This document shows positions 1 through 13,100 of a stretch of 64,000 nucleotides of DNA, piece by piece. This DNA comes from Pleodorina starrii. Taxonomy: Eukaryota; Chlorophyta; Chlorophyceae; Chlamydomonadales; Volvocaceae. A model generated the notes under the pieces. It made no database searches. It was not told the DNA's origin and saw only the letters and a program-made list of their open reading frames with translations. The position numbers and the translations under genes are program-made. Numbering within the stretch: position 1 is the stretch's first letter; each line of letters opens with the position of its first letter. The stretch spans positions 744,001-808,000 of the forward strand of contig BRXU01000007.1 in NCBI GenBank assembly GCA_030267565.1, read 5' to 3'.

Positions 1-3000
1 AAGCGGCACCTGCCTCACAACGTGACTGCCAATGCACTGGTGGCGTTCCTGGAGTCGGGGGTGGAGGTGCTGCATCTGTACTCGGGTAAGGGGGGTGGGG
101 AGGAGGGAGGGGATGGGGAGGAGGCGTGGTAGGGGAGGGCGGCGTGGCATGTGGGGCTGTTGAGGGGGGGGGGGCAGGGCTCGTGACGGCGGGTGCGTGG
201 AGGACGGACGTGGGTCCCTGTCTGAAGTTGGTTGCAACCCCGTGAAGTGCGTTCGCTGACACCTCTTGAAGCATGTGAACATGGACTGGACGGTTGACCC
301 ATGGGTCGACTCTCATCGCTCTCCGCCTCACACGGCGCCTGCAGCTGACCCCCTTTCCTTCTCGAACCCGCACGCCATCGCCCCTTATCTGCGTTCTGCC
401 CCGCCCTCACCTCACCTCACCCTTCCCGCCCACAGGCCGCACGGTGTGCAAGCTGCACCTGCCGCCCCGAACCCTGCACGCCGACATCAACGGGGACGGC
501 GTGCTGGACCACGCGTCGGTCTACCGGGGGCACACGGCGGAGGGAGGCGACGGCGGCGAGGAGGGGTCAGTTGTCAGTGGGTGGACGGGGGCCACAACAC
601 AGGGTCGGGTGGCCGTGCCGTGTATTAGGTACCAGGTATATCATCAGCAGCAACAGCAGCAGCGGCAGCGGCACACCGGGGGGTTTAGTAGCACATCCGC
701 GTTCCCCGTGGCCCTTCCATGCCAGGCCTTTATTTGGATCCGTATCCACCGCAGCGGGACAGCGCACGGTGCGGACGGCGGACTTTGGAATCCCGTGCCC
801 TGTCTGTCTGCCGACGTGGACGTGGACGCAGCTGCGCACACAATCACGAACCCACTTTTCCACTGCTCCATTCCGACCCCTGCCTGCCCTCGGTGGGACG
901 GTGGGTGTGTCCGCAGGCACCTGCTGCCCGGCGAGCTGGCATCCGCGAGCGGCCGCGGTCACCTGGTTTCGGGGCGCTGTACGGCAGTGGTGCGCAGCGG
1001 CATTCCGCCCACCGAGACGCTGTTCAAGGTGTGGGGCGCGACGAGGCGCGCGGGCGGGCGGTCCCCCGGGGTGGCGTGGGCCCCCGGGACGGACGGGGCC
1101 CACCAGTGGGGAGAGACACAATCGGCACGATATTCCACTCGTAACTGCACTCCACTGTATGTTGCCCAAGCCCAGGTTGTCTGCCTTTCTCTCCGCTTTC
1201 CTTTCGCCCACGCGGCAATGGTGGTCCAGTGCGCCGTTGCCACTCTCTTTTCCACAAATCAGTACGCTCAGTCCCAGACTGATAACCCCCCTTTGCGAAC
1301 CCCCGCCCCCCCAACCCCCGCCTCACGCTCCCAAACCCCTACAAACACCCTCCGCACACCGCCCTTCCGCGTTTGTCATCGCTCCCCTTCGCTCGCTTTC
1401 TCTATCCCGCGCCCTCTCCCGCTCCTCCGTCCCACTCCTCCCTCAGGTCCAGGTGTGTCACACGCGCAAGTTCGGCGTGTCGGCCTCCCGCAACGTCTTC
1501 CAGCGGGCGGCCGCCGCCGCGCAGCCCACCGAGCTGGCCACCCCCGTCATGCTGCCCATTCCCGACCTGCACGGATACGGACCCAAAAGGTGGGGCGGGG
1601 GCGAGGGGTTTGAGGCAGGGTGGCGGGCGAGCGGATGAAGGGAAATAGATCTGAGAGAGAGCGGGTAGAAGGTCCGCTCGTTCTCGAGAGCGCGCGCCGT
1701 CACTCTGGCTGCGAGTCTGGTTACCGGTAGCTCAGCGCGGCTCCCTTCTCTTGGGTCGTACTACTGGGTACTGTAATGTCTGTACCGTGGCCTCAACGAA
1801 ATGCGCTCGCGCCGCGCAGCAGCCGTGAAATACAGGCTGAGACACCTAGCCAGAGACACAAAGCTGCCCTTACGCCCTCAATAGCCTCCTCCGATTGAGC
1901 TCCTGTTCCCCGAACCGCTCCGCAGGCGGCAGCACGGCATGCTCGTGTTCCTGACCAACAAGGGCGAGATGACGGCCGTGAGCGGAGGGGGCAGCCATCT
2001 GTGGCAGGAGTTTGTCCAGGTGGGGCTTATGGCGGCGGCGGCGGCTGGGGGCGAGGGGCCGGTGCGCGACGGCATGTGCGCATTGGCGCGTGTGCTCCTG
2101 AAGCGTGTGGAGAGCTGGGGCAAAACGTAGGGGGCAGAGGAGGCGCAGCGTCTGCGACCGGGCCGCGGTGCAACGGCAGCAACATCATGTCTTCGTTGGC
2201 GCAACTGCGGCGAACCCAAGCACGGCGTCACTTTGCTGACCTCAACAGTCCGCGTGGGGCCCTGCTGTACAGCGCAGCGGCTCGCTTCTTCCACACCTTT
2301 CATGAGCATGGGCCTCCGTTCTGCTCCCATCGCCGCGCAACGAACACCTGGCGCCTGTCGCCCTTTCTGACCCCCTGTCACCCACACTGCCGTTAACGTC
2401 GCTGGACCGCCGGCGCCCACTTCCACCCATCCACCCATCCCCCCCGCCAGGTGTCGTGGCCCCCCGCCGACGAGAACCCCGACCACGTGGCCCCCACGCT
2501 GGCTGCCATGGCGCTGTACACGCACGCGGTGCCCACCACCATACTGGCGGCGGGCGAGGAGCACGCGGGTGGGTGTGGGTGTGGGTGCGGGTGCATCCCT
2601 GCAGGGGGGAAGAGCGGAAGGGGGTACCGTAGCGGTGCACCAACTCCAGGGGTGTTGGCTGTCGGGGTGACGGCAGCTCCAGCGGTACCGCGGTACCGCG
2701 CACGTGGCGTTGCAAGGACGCGCCCGGCAGGGGAACCAATGAGGCGTCTCAAGCCTGGCCCGCGCTAGGGTCCAGAGAGCCGTCGCGACCCCGTAGCCCA
2801 GCATCCAGCGGGGCTGGGCGGGGCGGGGTTAACGCCCGTTGGTCCTTCTCTTGGATGGCATCCTGGAAGCTCGAGCACCCTATGCGGGTCGCTACCCCTT
2901 GATGCTGCTGCTCCACGGGCACCGATACACGCTGTTGTTTTAGCCCTGTCGGATGCGGTTTCGTCGAACAGAAAGAAACTCAACCCGCCTCCCCGTCCCT

Positions 3001-3885
3001 ACCCCGCCCGTGCCCACCTCCAGTCGTGGTTTCGGAGCACGGGCACGTGTTGGCGGAGCTGGAGCTGCCGTCTCCCCCCACGCAGCCGCTGGTGGTGGCG
3101 GACTTCAACGGAGACGGCCTTAACGACCTGGTGCTCGTGACGCACAACGGGCTGTACGGATATGTGCAGGTACGGATGCGAATGGCAGCATCAACAGCGG
3201 ACAGAATGGGACGATGCCAGGCTCAGCGCCATCGCGGCAGAGGAGGGTTGTCGCCGAAAAGGCCACCGCTGCAGGGCCCCTTTCGCGGCTGGGCGGGTTG
3301 GCCCAGCATCTGAACTGCAGCGTGTTTTGGCCCTAAGTGTACCCCGCCTGTCTAGGTAGCGCACAAGCCCTTTTGATGCATCGAGTGGTGCGTGCGCGTG
3401 ACCCTAGGGCCATCCGGCTGGTGCTTGCCTGTTTAAGCGTCAATGCGGCTCTCGGAACCACCAGAATGCCATGGACGTAACTCGGCACTGCTCTCGTGCG
3501 GCACCAGGGCTTGCTCGGGGCCGTCCGGCTCCTCCAGACCCAGCCCTGCCCGTCCCCAGCCTGCGGTATCTTCTTTTTTTACTCTCCAGCCTGGTTCCAC
3601 ACGTGCGGTCACGGCTGCGCATGATCAACGCCCGCATGTCCCTTCCCCACCCCGTCCCGACGCCCCGTCCCGTCCATCCTTTCGCCCGCACAGGTGCCCC
3701 ACCTGGCGGGCGGCATGAGCCTGAGTGCGCTGTTGCTGACGCTGGTGGTGGCGTTGGGTCTGGTGTACTTCACGCAACACTACGACCCCATGGGCTCGCT
3801 GGGTTCGGGCGGCGTGGGCAGCGGCGGCGCGGGGCTGGCTGGCCGCCGCTCGACCAAGCTGCGCAGCACGGATTACGTGGATTGA
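1..3885 (+). CDS. NERD1: FG-GAP repeat integral membrane protein, NERD1-like (3' part)
   Basis: Eight exons with GT-AG borders and unbroken phase: 1-85, 436-565, 917-1028, 1447-1589, 1926-2019, 2451-2568, 3024-3169, 3694-3885. The 5' part lies outside the window. The product contains GRTVCKL, then ADINGDGVLDH, a block ending in TNKGEMTAV, then DFNGDGLNDL with NGLYGYVQ, and one C-terminal membrane helix (SALLLTLVVALGLVYF) followed by a short tail. The two D-x-N-G-D-G loops are the calcium-type loops of FG-GAP/integrin-like beta-propeller blades. From memory, the order and wording of these blocks match Arabidopsis At3g51050 (NERD1), a Golgi-associated single-pass protein linked to exocyst function and cell-wall growth. 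By inference this is a type I protein with a lumenal propeller. I see no frameshift. Family assignment is firm; the cellular role is inherited from the plant protein. Confidence 0.88.
3561..3580 (-). repeat. AAAAGAAGATACCGCAG element, inverted copy
   Basis: The reverse complement of this stretch contains the same 17-mer as the USP7 intron 10 copies. It lies in the last intron of the NERD1-like gene. Confidence 0.75.
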
Positions 3886-4030
3886 AAGAAAACAAGGAGG
3901 CCGGGGTGTCGGAGAGGGTGGGGGCGGAAGGCTCCTACCTCCCAGCGCTGCTTGGATTGGGGTATCGGCGCCCTGGGATGGATCAGGGAGAGGTTATAGG
4001 TCACCCCGCTGGCAACGCTTGGCCGATCTG

Positions 4031-4035
4031 TGTAA
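4031..4035 (+). terminator. TGTAA polyadenylation signal of the NERD1-like gene
   Basis: TGTAA, the usual chlorophycean polyadenylation signal, lies about 145 nt after the stop codon at 3883-3885. Confidence 0.6.
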
Positions 4036-4906
4036 ATGTCGAGCGTGGTCGGGGGTGACGTGCAGCAGAGGCTGACCGTCGGGATCCAGGTGTCTCGTGA
4101 CTTCTTTGGTGTCTCCGATAATCTCCGCTCGGTGAGGAGCCCACATGCGCTGCCTTGCTTGGCTGTTTTGATGCCGGTCTGGATGGGCTACGATCGGCAC
4201 TGGCAACCTCGGGACAGTCCTAACACAGCAGTGGCGCCATGCCAGGGCGTCTTCCAGCTCGAATGTCTGACACGTATGGATGCAAGCGAGGCGTCCACAC
4301 GAACGTGTTTCCCGCCTGCCCGGACAAAACGGTGTGTCCACGCCAGCGGGACCGCGCCTGCTTTCCTCCACCCTTGCAGCCGTCATTCCAACAAGGTCCC
4401 TCCCCTGCGGACCCGCCGAGACGGACAGCCTCCCACCGTCCCACGTACCTTCCCAGCTCCGTGTAAAGTAGGAAGAGGTCATGCATGCAGCCAGCAACGT
4501 TAAACATGCGAACAGTGTCCGCAGCGACCAACTCCAACACGACCAGACTCGCAACGCGCACTAGCGGGGTGACACCACGCACCACGCACGTTGCGAGCGG
4601 ATCGCAACGTCCAACAACAAAACTCCAGTCCAGTTTATTGCCCATACAGTAAAGTTAGACCATCATCAAACCTACGAACTAACGAACCAAGCAACCGACC
4701 AACCAACCAACCAGCACGAAGCCTCGAACGAGAGACCAGCTACGCAGCTAATCAGTGCACAAACCCTGCCGCTTACTTAGCCGCTCTTTTGTATGCGCAT
4801 TCGTTTGTTTGTTTCCACGTACAAAACCTAATCTGCAACGCGCAATATCAAGCCTCACTCAACTGATGTTCGATGGCTCAGGCAGGCACCATATCTCCAT
4901 GTGCCA

Positions 4907-4911
4907 TTACA
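4907..4911 (-). terminator. TGTAA polyadenylation signal of the Cys-rich gene
   Basis: TTACA on the plus strand, which is TGTAA in the sense of the minus-strand gene, about 130 nt beyond its stop at 5038-5040. Confidence 0.6.
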
Positions 4912-5037
4912 GCACACACACGCACACGCAGAGCCCCGCATGTGCAGGCTCGCTGTAACCAACACGCGTGCGGCGAGTAGTCCGTACTTGCCGTACCGTG
5001 CAGCGCGTAGCGTACGCCAACTGCTATTCATCATGCC

Positions 5038-5645
5038 CTAAGTCTTCGTGTACAGGCAGAAACCCGGAGTGCCCTGGGATGCCACATTGAACTTGATGCA
5101 GGCGAACACGTGGTCCGCGGCGACGCAGAAGCCCGCACAGTCAGAGACCGCGGAGCAGAGGGTGGCGGCGGTATCCGCGCCCATGTTGCCGCAGGCGATG
5201 TCGTCGGACATATGGCAGGCATCCGGCGCGGAGGTGTAGCCGGAGAAATAGGGGCAATCTGCCGGTTGGGGGGTGGGGGGTGGGTTGGGGCAGGCGTGAA
5301 AACTGCATGCACTGAAGTTGGATACGAAACGGCAGAGGGGCAGAACAAAAACTAGAACAAGAAACATATAAGGGCGCGTGCGCGGTGCATCGGTTGGGGG
5401 GTGCGGGCTATGCGATCGGAGCATCGCACTGCCCATCCGCTTGCTTGGCGCCAAGCAACTGGCACGCACACGCACGCACAGCAGCGGAAGAACAAACCAC
5501 CGGTGCTCAGCTACTCACTGGTCTGCGCAACGCACAGCAGGCTCGGGCCCAGGAATGCCAGCAGCAGCAGCATCATGGCCGCGCAGCCCTGGACCAGCTG
5601 CCGCCCGGACACGGACACGGAGCGCCGCCGCGACGACTGCGCCAT
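5038..5645 (-). CDS. Small secreted cysteine-rich protein (PAN/Apple-like fold possible)
   Basis: Two exons on the minus strand, 5645-5519 and 5258-5038, joined in phase 1 by a GTGAGT donor and a CAG acceptor behind a C-rich tract. The product is 115 residues. Residues 1-41 are a signal peptide: a basic start, the hydrophobic core MMLLLLAFLGPSLL, and likely cleavage after VAQ. The mature part of about 73 residues opens with CPYFSGYTS and ends with GFCLYTKT. It carries eight cysteines, enough for four disulfides. The spacing, an aromatic near the first Cys and a final G-F-C-x-Y-T-K recall PAN/Apple-like modules of volvocine extracellular proteins. That resemblance is an impression, not a proven hit. 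It is most likely an extracellular-matrix or cell-surface protein. The exon join is well supported; the function is unknown. Confidence 0.62.
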
Positions 5646-7183
5646 GTGTAATGAAGGGAAAGGAGACGCGCAGATGCACGGAGTTCTGCTGCAAGAGACG
5701 GCCGTGCAAAGCTGCCGGGTTACCGCTGGGTCAGTAAGGGAGAATCTGCGGCTTCCTAATCAGCACAGCGCAGGCTGTGTTGCTTGCTTGCTGTGTATAT
5801 GGGCTTCAGGGCGTATGAGCTGCGTCTATTATTGTATTATAGCAGCTGGTACCGAGAAGCCTACGCGTACAAGGTTACGTCAATTGATTGCTGGCATCCA
5901 GCGGTGACTGGGACCTCGCGCACTGGGTTCGTAAACGAAAGGCGCGAGCGTGCCCAAGGTTTAGTAAGAACTGCTCGCAATGCTGGGCATAAAACAGCGA
6001 CTCGCTCCCACTGTTGTGTAGGAAAACCAGCGCGGCGGAAACCTGTAGCACGTCCACAACCGTTGATTGTCGTGAAAAGAAAGCCTCATCCCTCCGGCTG
6101 CTGCTGACATGACTAATTTAAAACCACAAGCCAAACCCTAAATATAACTAGGGTACAATGACAAGCAATACCGGTAACCTCTTGATATTATGGTAGATGC
6201 GACTCCACTCTATGCCCCCTGGCGCTCTCGCAGCGGGACGCTTGTCGTACCTCCCGGGCAAGCACGGGGAGCTGGCATGGCTCAGCAGCCCATTGCAAAG
6301 CCGACGCGGACTGATTGTGATCAGCATATCGCCCGAGTGCCCACTGCCCGCGCACAAATCACGGTAGAGGGCGATTACACTCAATTGTGCTTGTGGCACC
6401 CATGCCCGTGTGTCAACGTCACATGTCGGTACATGCGACACATACCCGTCCTGTGGATACCGCAAGGCCCCCTCCCCCCCTCGCATGCCGCACACATGGC
6501 TTTGATCACGCACGGCAACGCGTACTTCCGTACTTCCTCGGTCAACGGCAAACATTCAAGGTCCCCATATATAGTCTGTTACGCGTATTTCAGGTACGTA
6601 TGGCGCCCGCATGCGCTAATGCCTCCATAGCATCCGTCCACCATCCCGCCATGAATGCGACTGGGATCTTGAGGCAGCGACCACTTGCGACCTGGTCCCA
6701 ACCCAATTTCCCAATACCGGTAATTGGCCACAATGCAGCCCCAGGTCAAAAGGCGTGGCCGCCAGTCGTCACTTGCCCGAGCGAGCCAGCTGATGCAGCT
6801 GGATGCCGACGTTCCAACGTCCCGCCTTCCGCGTCAAAACAACATACTTGCGGCGGAACCGTGTATAACTACTACCTGCGGTGTCGGTGGCTCGCGACCC
6901 ACTAGCACTGAACTGCCCCCCCCCCCACGTACTGCCCATCCAACCCTGAAAACATACCAGCGCCCTCCTGCACGGCCCGCGTCTGCTACACAGCGTCCCC
7001 CACTGCCAATTCTCTTCCTTCAACTTCCCCGCATCCTTTGAACCCGGCCACGGCTGGCGCCATGGCTTTGCTCTTGACGCCAAAGCCCTCCGCCCCCTGC
7101 GCTGCGGCGCCACCCGCCACCGTGCATGAGCAGGTCTGTGCTCCGGTATACCTAACCAAGTGTCCCCCTCCCCATCCGCCCTC
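5646..7183. other. Upstream region of the Cys-rich gene and 3' UTR of the giant coiled-coil gene
   Basis: About 1.5 kb without a convincing gene; the ORFs on both strands lack family features. The part nearest 7183 is the 3' UTR of the golgin-like gene. The part nearest 5646 should hold the promoter of the Cys-rich gene. An AT-rich stretch at 5826-5840 (TATAAT on the minus strand) lies about 190 nt before that start codon, but I do not call it a TATA box with confidence. Confidence 0.5.
6375..6379 (-). terminator. Probable TGTAA polyadenylation signal of the giant coiled-coil gene
   Basis: TTACA on the plus strand, about 800 nt beyond the stop at 7184-7186. I saw no nearer TGTAA in the minus sense, and long 3' UTRs are common in Chlamydomonas relatives. 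Confidence 0.45.
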
Positions 7184-10100
7184 TCACGGCGCGCTCAGAC
7201 GCCCAGCTGCAGGGCCGCAGTACCGCCCAAACGACAGCAGCGTCAGCGCAATGAGGTGCAGGATCACCACGTACGTCAGCGCACCAAGCCGCAACGTGGG
7301 CCGGCTGGTGAGCCAGCGCCCGGCAAACACGCTCGCCTGGTCCAGGTACGTCATCGCCTGCCGCACGTGCGGGTGCGCGCCGCGCATCAGCGGAGACGAC
7401 AGCAGCGGCCGGAAGTCCAGGTTCAGCCGCCGGCTGCTGCCGGCGCCGTACGCGGCGACGGCACCGGCGGGGTCCTCGGCGTCGCTGTCGTACAGGGGGT
7501 CGCTGCTGGCGCCCGCGCCTACGGAGAGGGGCACGGAGCCGCCGCTGGCCTCGGCGGCCGACTCGGGGGGCCCACCAGCGCCCCAGCCCGCCTCGATGTC
7601 GAACATGGCTGCGCGGTGGCGAGCTGCGGCCACCTGCACGGATAGGCGACAGAGGGTTAGCGATTCACATTCCGGAAGGGCAAGGACAGCAGATCCAGTA
7701 GCTACGGCAGATGAGGAGGGGCCCGCCGAGAGGTCCGGTACGGATTAGAGCACATCTCAAGTTCTCAACCCACGGTCCATCTCGCATTTGGAACCTACGG
7801 CCGCTTTTGAGCGGATTCCAGGATGCCTCGACCGTGCATGATGTGCTGCATCCTGGTACTAGCCGACCCGACCGTAGTACATGCCACGGCGGATGGAGCC
7901 GCATAGACAAGAGGGAGTGCGGGCCCACTCACCGGCCGGCTACCCCCAGCCGCCGCGCCACCTATCCGCGGCAGCAGCTGCACCGGGTGGCTTCCGCCCT
8001 CGTCGCTGCCGCCGCCTCCTCCGCTTCCCACGGCGGTGGCGCTGCTGCTGGCGGCCGCTGCCAGCTCGCAGCGGCGCAGCTCCTGCTGCAGCTGCTGGTT
8101 CTGTTGCTCCAGGGCGGCGGCGCGCGCCTGCAGGTGCGACAGCTGCGTGAGCTGCTCCGCCTGTGCGATCCGGGAATTTCATTCCGGGGGGGGGGGGGGG
8201 AAGTGAGGTCGTGGGGTGCCAGTCGAAACGAATCTAGGCAGATGGGAAGGTGAGTGCTTGATGACCAAAGCAAATGTAGCTGGATGGCCACCGCGTCCCG
8301 GGATTTTGGCAAAGCCCGAAAAGGGTTGCACACAAATAAGAAAAGAAGTCGACGCATAGATATGGCATGTGTGCAGGCAAATGGACACACACACCTTCCC
8401 GCCCAATTACGTGAATCGACCCACCTTGGCATGTAGGTCCTGCTGCTGCTGGTTGACGCCCGACTCGAGCACCGCCATCAGCCCGTCGAGCGCCACTGCG
8501 GACTGCAGCACCTCCGCGAACTCGGGCAGCTGCGCGGCGCCCTTCAGGCCCGAGGACGACGCCGCGGCCGCCGTGGCCTGCGAGGACGATCGAGAGTCGA
8601 GAATGAGAGGGGGCGAGGGGGCGTCTTCGGACCCGCCGGCGTCTCGCTCAGCTGCCACAGCTAAGGATGTATGCAAAACAAACTGTTGTTATCAAGACGG
8701 AGCCACAGACGGGCCCCGATTCTCGTCGCTGACGTGACGAAGTACAGCCGCAGCAGCCCTCTTCACGCCAAATCCAAACCATAAAAGGTGTTTGGGGTCG
8801 CGCCCTGTCTACCGTAGACCACAATCAGTGCTCCAACCCAAGACCCCTGGGCAGTCACGGCAAGGCTCATCACAGGTACCGGTATTCACGTTGCCCATTT
8901 CCCAGCTCACCATCTCCAGCTCTGCCATCAGGTTCTGCGACCGGCTCAGCCTGGCCGCCAAGGCCACCGCGCGCTCGTGGGCGCCCGCCAGAATGGCGCT
9001 GACGCAGCGCGCGTCGTCGCGTGCAGCTCGCCGCAACGCCGTGTCCGCAGAGCTAGACGACGCCGCCACCGGCGGCAGCTCGCGCGAGCCGGCCGTGGCA
9101 AAGCCCTCGACCGCGTCGCGCGAGTTTCGCCGCGCCACCTGCTGCCTCTGCGTGGCGGTTGGCGGCGGCGGCGCGCCGCCGCCGCTGGCGCTCGCGCTGC
9201 CCTCGCTGCCGCGACGGCTCCGCCCTGCCGCCTCGATCACCGCCGGCGAGCCGGCCGCAGCGTTGGCTGCTGTCTGTTGCTCCAGCAGCTGAGCGCAGCA
9301 CTTCTCCGCCGCGCTGGCGGCGGCGGAAGCCCGCCGCGCCTCCTCCTGCGCTGCCGCCGCGTCCTTGCGCGCGTCCTCCGCCTCGGCCTGGGCCTCCACG
9401 TACTTGGCCGCCAGCCGCGACATCTCCTCCGACAGCCGCTCCCGCGCCGCAGCCAGGGCTGCCTCGGCGTCCGATAAGCGCCTCCGCAGCTCCGCCAGCT
9501 CACCCTCGGCTGCCGCCAGTTTCGCCTTCGCCGTCTCCGCCTCCACGGTCGCGGCCGCTGCAGCGGCCGTCGCCGCCGCCGCCGCGGCAGCGGCCGCCGT
9601 TGCCTCGACGCCCGGCCCAGCCGCAGCGCTGCGAGATACCGCCGCGGCGGCGGCGGGCTGGGGCTCAGTCAGGCCGTCACGCACATACTCCTGATGGCGC
9701 CTCAGGGCTGCCACCTCCGCCGCCAACTGATCGTTGGCGGCCCTCAGGCCCGACAGCTCCTGCTGCGCCTCCTCCAGCCGCGTTGCCGCATCCTTCCTGT
9801 CCGCCTGCATGCGCGTTACCGTCTCACGCGCCCGCGCCAGCTTGGCGCCGTCCGCCGCTGCTGCCACCTCCAGCTCCTCGATGCGTGCGCGGAGCGGCTC
9901 CGCTGCCGCCACCTCTGCCGCCGCCACGGCCATGCGCTGCCTCAGCTCCTCTGCCTCGCGCCGCAGCGCCTCGTTGGCGGCCTCGAGCTCAGAGGCCCGT
10001 GCGTCGCCGCCCGCGGCGGCCGTCGCGGCGGCGGCCTGCGCCGTCGCGGCCGCGGCGGCCGCCGCCTGCGCCGTCGCGGCGGCAGACTCCGCCGCCTCGG

Positions 10101-13100
10101 CGCGCATGCGGCAGCCAATCAGCTCGCCCTGCATCTCGTCTACTTGGCCTTCCGCCGCGGCCAGACGGCGCTCCAGGTCGGCCGAGTGGGCCAGCGCGGC
10201 GGCTCGGGCGGCGTCGGCCGCCGACGCCGCCTCCTGCAGCTCGACCAAGCGGCCAAGCTGCTCCTGTGGCGCACACATGCACACATTGGAAATACACGCA
10301 CTTGTGACTTGCGGAATGCAAGAGATCACGGAGTTACAACCGAAGACAAGCCAGCTTCCAATCCAGCTTTTGCAATCAAGGTAAAGCAGGGGTACAGGGA
10401 TGATGCTTCAGGAGCGCAGGTCACTGATGGCGCCCGGGCGGGCCTTCGTCCTCCGCACCTGCGCCGCGTCAAGCCGCTCCTGCAGAGCAGCCGACTCAGC
10501 CCTGGCGGCCGCCACCTGCTGCTGGAGCTGTTGGGCCTGCTGCACGGCGGCCGCCAGCTCCTGCTGCAGCTCCGAGCAACGCAGCTCAGCAGCCATGAGT
10601 TGGCCTGCGGACGAGGTGCCATGCGCAGGGCAGAGATGGGCTCACGGGCGGGCCCGGGCCTGAGCCCAACGGACACGGATGCAGCGGTGCAGCAGAGCAG
10701 CGCGGGTCAGAAAAGGCCGCTTCAGCCCCGTGCAATCCGAACTGTTGAGACACCTCGGGTCACAACCCGTGCTCGACTCGCTAATACGAACACCCTAAAC
10801 AGGGCCCCAGACATACCCAGGACCCCCCGAATCAACCCCCAGGAAACGCAACAGTGCGTGTTCAGGGCTGGCCTCACACCGCCGCGTTGCGCTTTGCCCG
10901 GCCTCAACACATCCGCCGCTCATCCCCCGCGCCACGCATCCCGCGCCACCCATCCCCCGCGCACCTTGCAACGCCTCCCGGGCCCCACGCTGCTCGTCTG
11001 CGTGCGTCCTCACCACCTCCAGCTCTGCCCTCGCCGCCTCCAGCTGCACGGCCGCCAGCTCCGAAGCCTCCTGGGCGCTGCTCGCCCGTGCCGCAGCCTC
11101 CTCCGCGGCGCGCGCCACGGCCGCCCGCTCCTCTTCCAGCTTACCCTCTTGGCGAGAAACCTGTGGGGTTCCAGGTCCATCCAGAATACGAAGTGCGGAT
11201 GAAGCTCGCCTGAAACGCTTAGGTGACAGACCAAACAGACCCCAATCTTCCATACCTGCGCCGTCAGCCGCGTCAGCTCCGAGTCACGCATGAGCAGCTG
11301 CGTCTCCAGCTCCGCCACCCGGCCCCGCAGCTCCGCAGCCTCCGCCTCCGCCGCCTCCGCCGCGGCGCCGCCGCCATCCGCCTGCCGCCGCAACTCCCGC
11401 ACCACCTCCTCTAGGCCCGTCTTCTGCACCTCCAGCGCGCGCAGCGCCGCCAGCGCGTCCTCCAGCTGGCTCTCCAGGGCACCTGCCCGCTCCGTCGCCG
11501 CCGCCGCGGCGGCGGCGCCGGCGGCGGCTTGCGCCTCCAGCTCGTCCACTCGATCGCGCAGCTCCTCCAGGTACTCGGCGTCAACGTCGCTAGCGCTGGC
11601 GGCCGCGGCTGCAGCAGCCGCCGCCGCCGCCGCGGCTTCAGCGGCAGCGGTGGCGGCACGCGCCGTTGCGAGGTCGGCTGCAAGCTGGTCGTTGCGGGAG
11701 CTGAGCTCGTCCACAAGGGAGGTCAGGTTGGCGGACAGGGACGCCTGCGGGCAGGTGGACAGGGGCAGGCGCCACGGAGCGGCATCAAAGGCGCGGAAGG
11801 CCGACAGGCACGCAAAGCAACGACGAGGACGTTATCGTGATGGATACAATGCCTCGGCCATGGTGATACGCCCGCAAAATCTTCCCACCGTCGTTGAGTT
11901 TGCTGTGACTGTCAACACGACGTCAAAGAGCCCAACACACGCGCACTATGCCGTCGCCATTAATGCGCTCCATAGGACCGCGTGCAAGGAGCCTACTCTC
12001 ATTGTGCAATTTAAGAAAACGCAATTCCTCCCTCTCCAAACCGGGATGGAGATTTTCTCCGGTGTACCTTCTTCGTCGCCGCCGCCAGCTGCTCCTCGAC
12101 AGCGCTTACACGATGCCGCAGCGCCTCGGCCTCCGCCTCTGCCTCAACCCGCGCCACCTCCGCCTGATCCCGAGCCGCCTGAGCCTCCTGGGCCGCCCTC
12201 TGGGCAGCCTCCACGGCTTCCGTCGCCTCCACTGCCGTGTCTGAAGGCGCATCCACCCCGCGCAATGCGTGCGCCCCCGCCTCTACCAGCCCCATCGCCG
12301 CGGCGCTCGCGCCGTTGCTGACAGCGGTAACGGCTGCAGTGGCGGCGGGCGCCGCGACAGAGACGGCGGCAGCGGCGACCGTGGCCGCCACCGCAGCCAC
12401 AGCGGCGGCTCCGGCGGCCGCGGCCCCAGCAGTAGCAGCGCCGCCGGTGCTGGCAGCGGTAGCCTCCATCAGCTGCTCCTCTAGCCGCTTGCCCTTCTTG
12501 ATCGCGGACTTCAGTTTTGCGCGCAAGTCCTCGGCGCGCTGCCCGGCGTCTGCCGCCTCCGCTGCCCTGAGTGCCGCCTCCTCCCGGGCATCCTCCAGCT
12601 GCTGCTGCGCCTCCGCCAGCTCCCTCCGCACGCCCTCGAGCTCCACTTGTACGGCCAGCGCCGCGGCGTCGTCGCCCGCGGCTGCCTCTGCCAGCGCCGC
12701 GGCCGCAACGGCCTCCGCGGCGGCCGCTTCCGCCGCCGCAACCTGCTGCCGCAGCCGCCCCATCTCCATAGCCGCCTCGGCCGCTTGCTTCTCCAACTCC
12801 ACCACCCGCGCCGCTGCCTCGGCGTCGCGCTGCTGCTGCTCCTGCTGCCGCTTCGCCAGCGATCGCTCCGCCGCCAGCTCGCCCCACGCGGCCTCGGCCT
12901 CCGCGTGCGCGTCTGCGGCCTGCTTGCGAAGCGCCGCCACGTCAGCCTCCAGCGCCGCCAACGCGGCCTCATGGCCGCCCGCGCGCTGCGCCTCCGCCGC
13001 GGCCTGTGCCTCCGACTCCGAGAGTCGCGACTCAAGATCCAGCACCTGCGCCTCCAGCGCAGCCGTCCTGGCCTCCGCCTCCGCCAGGGCCGCCTCAGCC

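Larger units (their letters stand above)
3886..5037. other. Tail-to-tail intergenic region with 3' UTRs
   Basis: This region separates the stop of the NERD1-like gene (+) from the stop of the Cys-rich gene (-). It holds both 3' UTRs, a degenerate AACC/AACG tetranucleotide run at about 4677-4713 and a short CA run near 4914-4932. I see no convincing reading frame. Confidence 0.6.
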
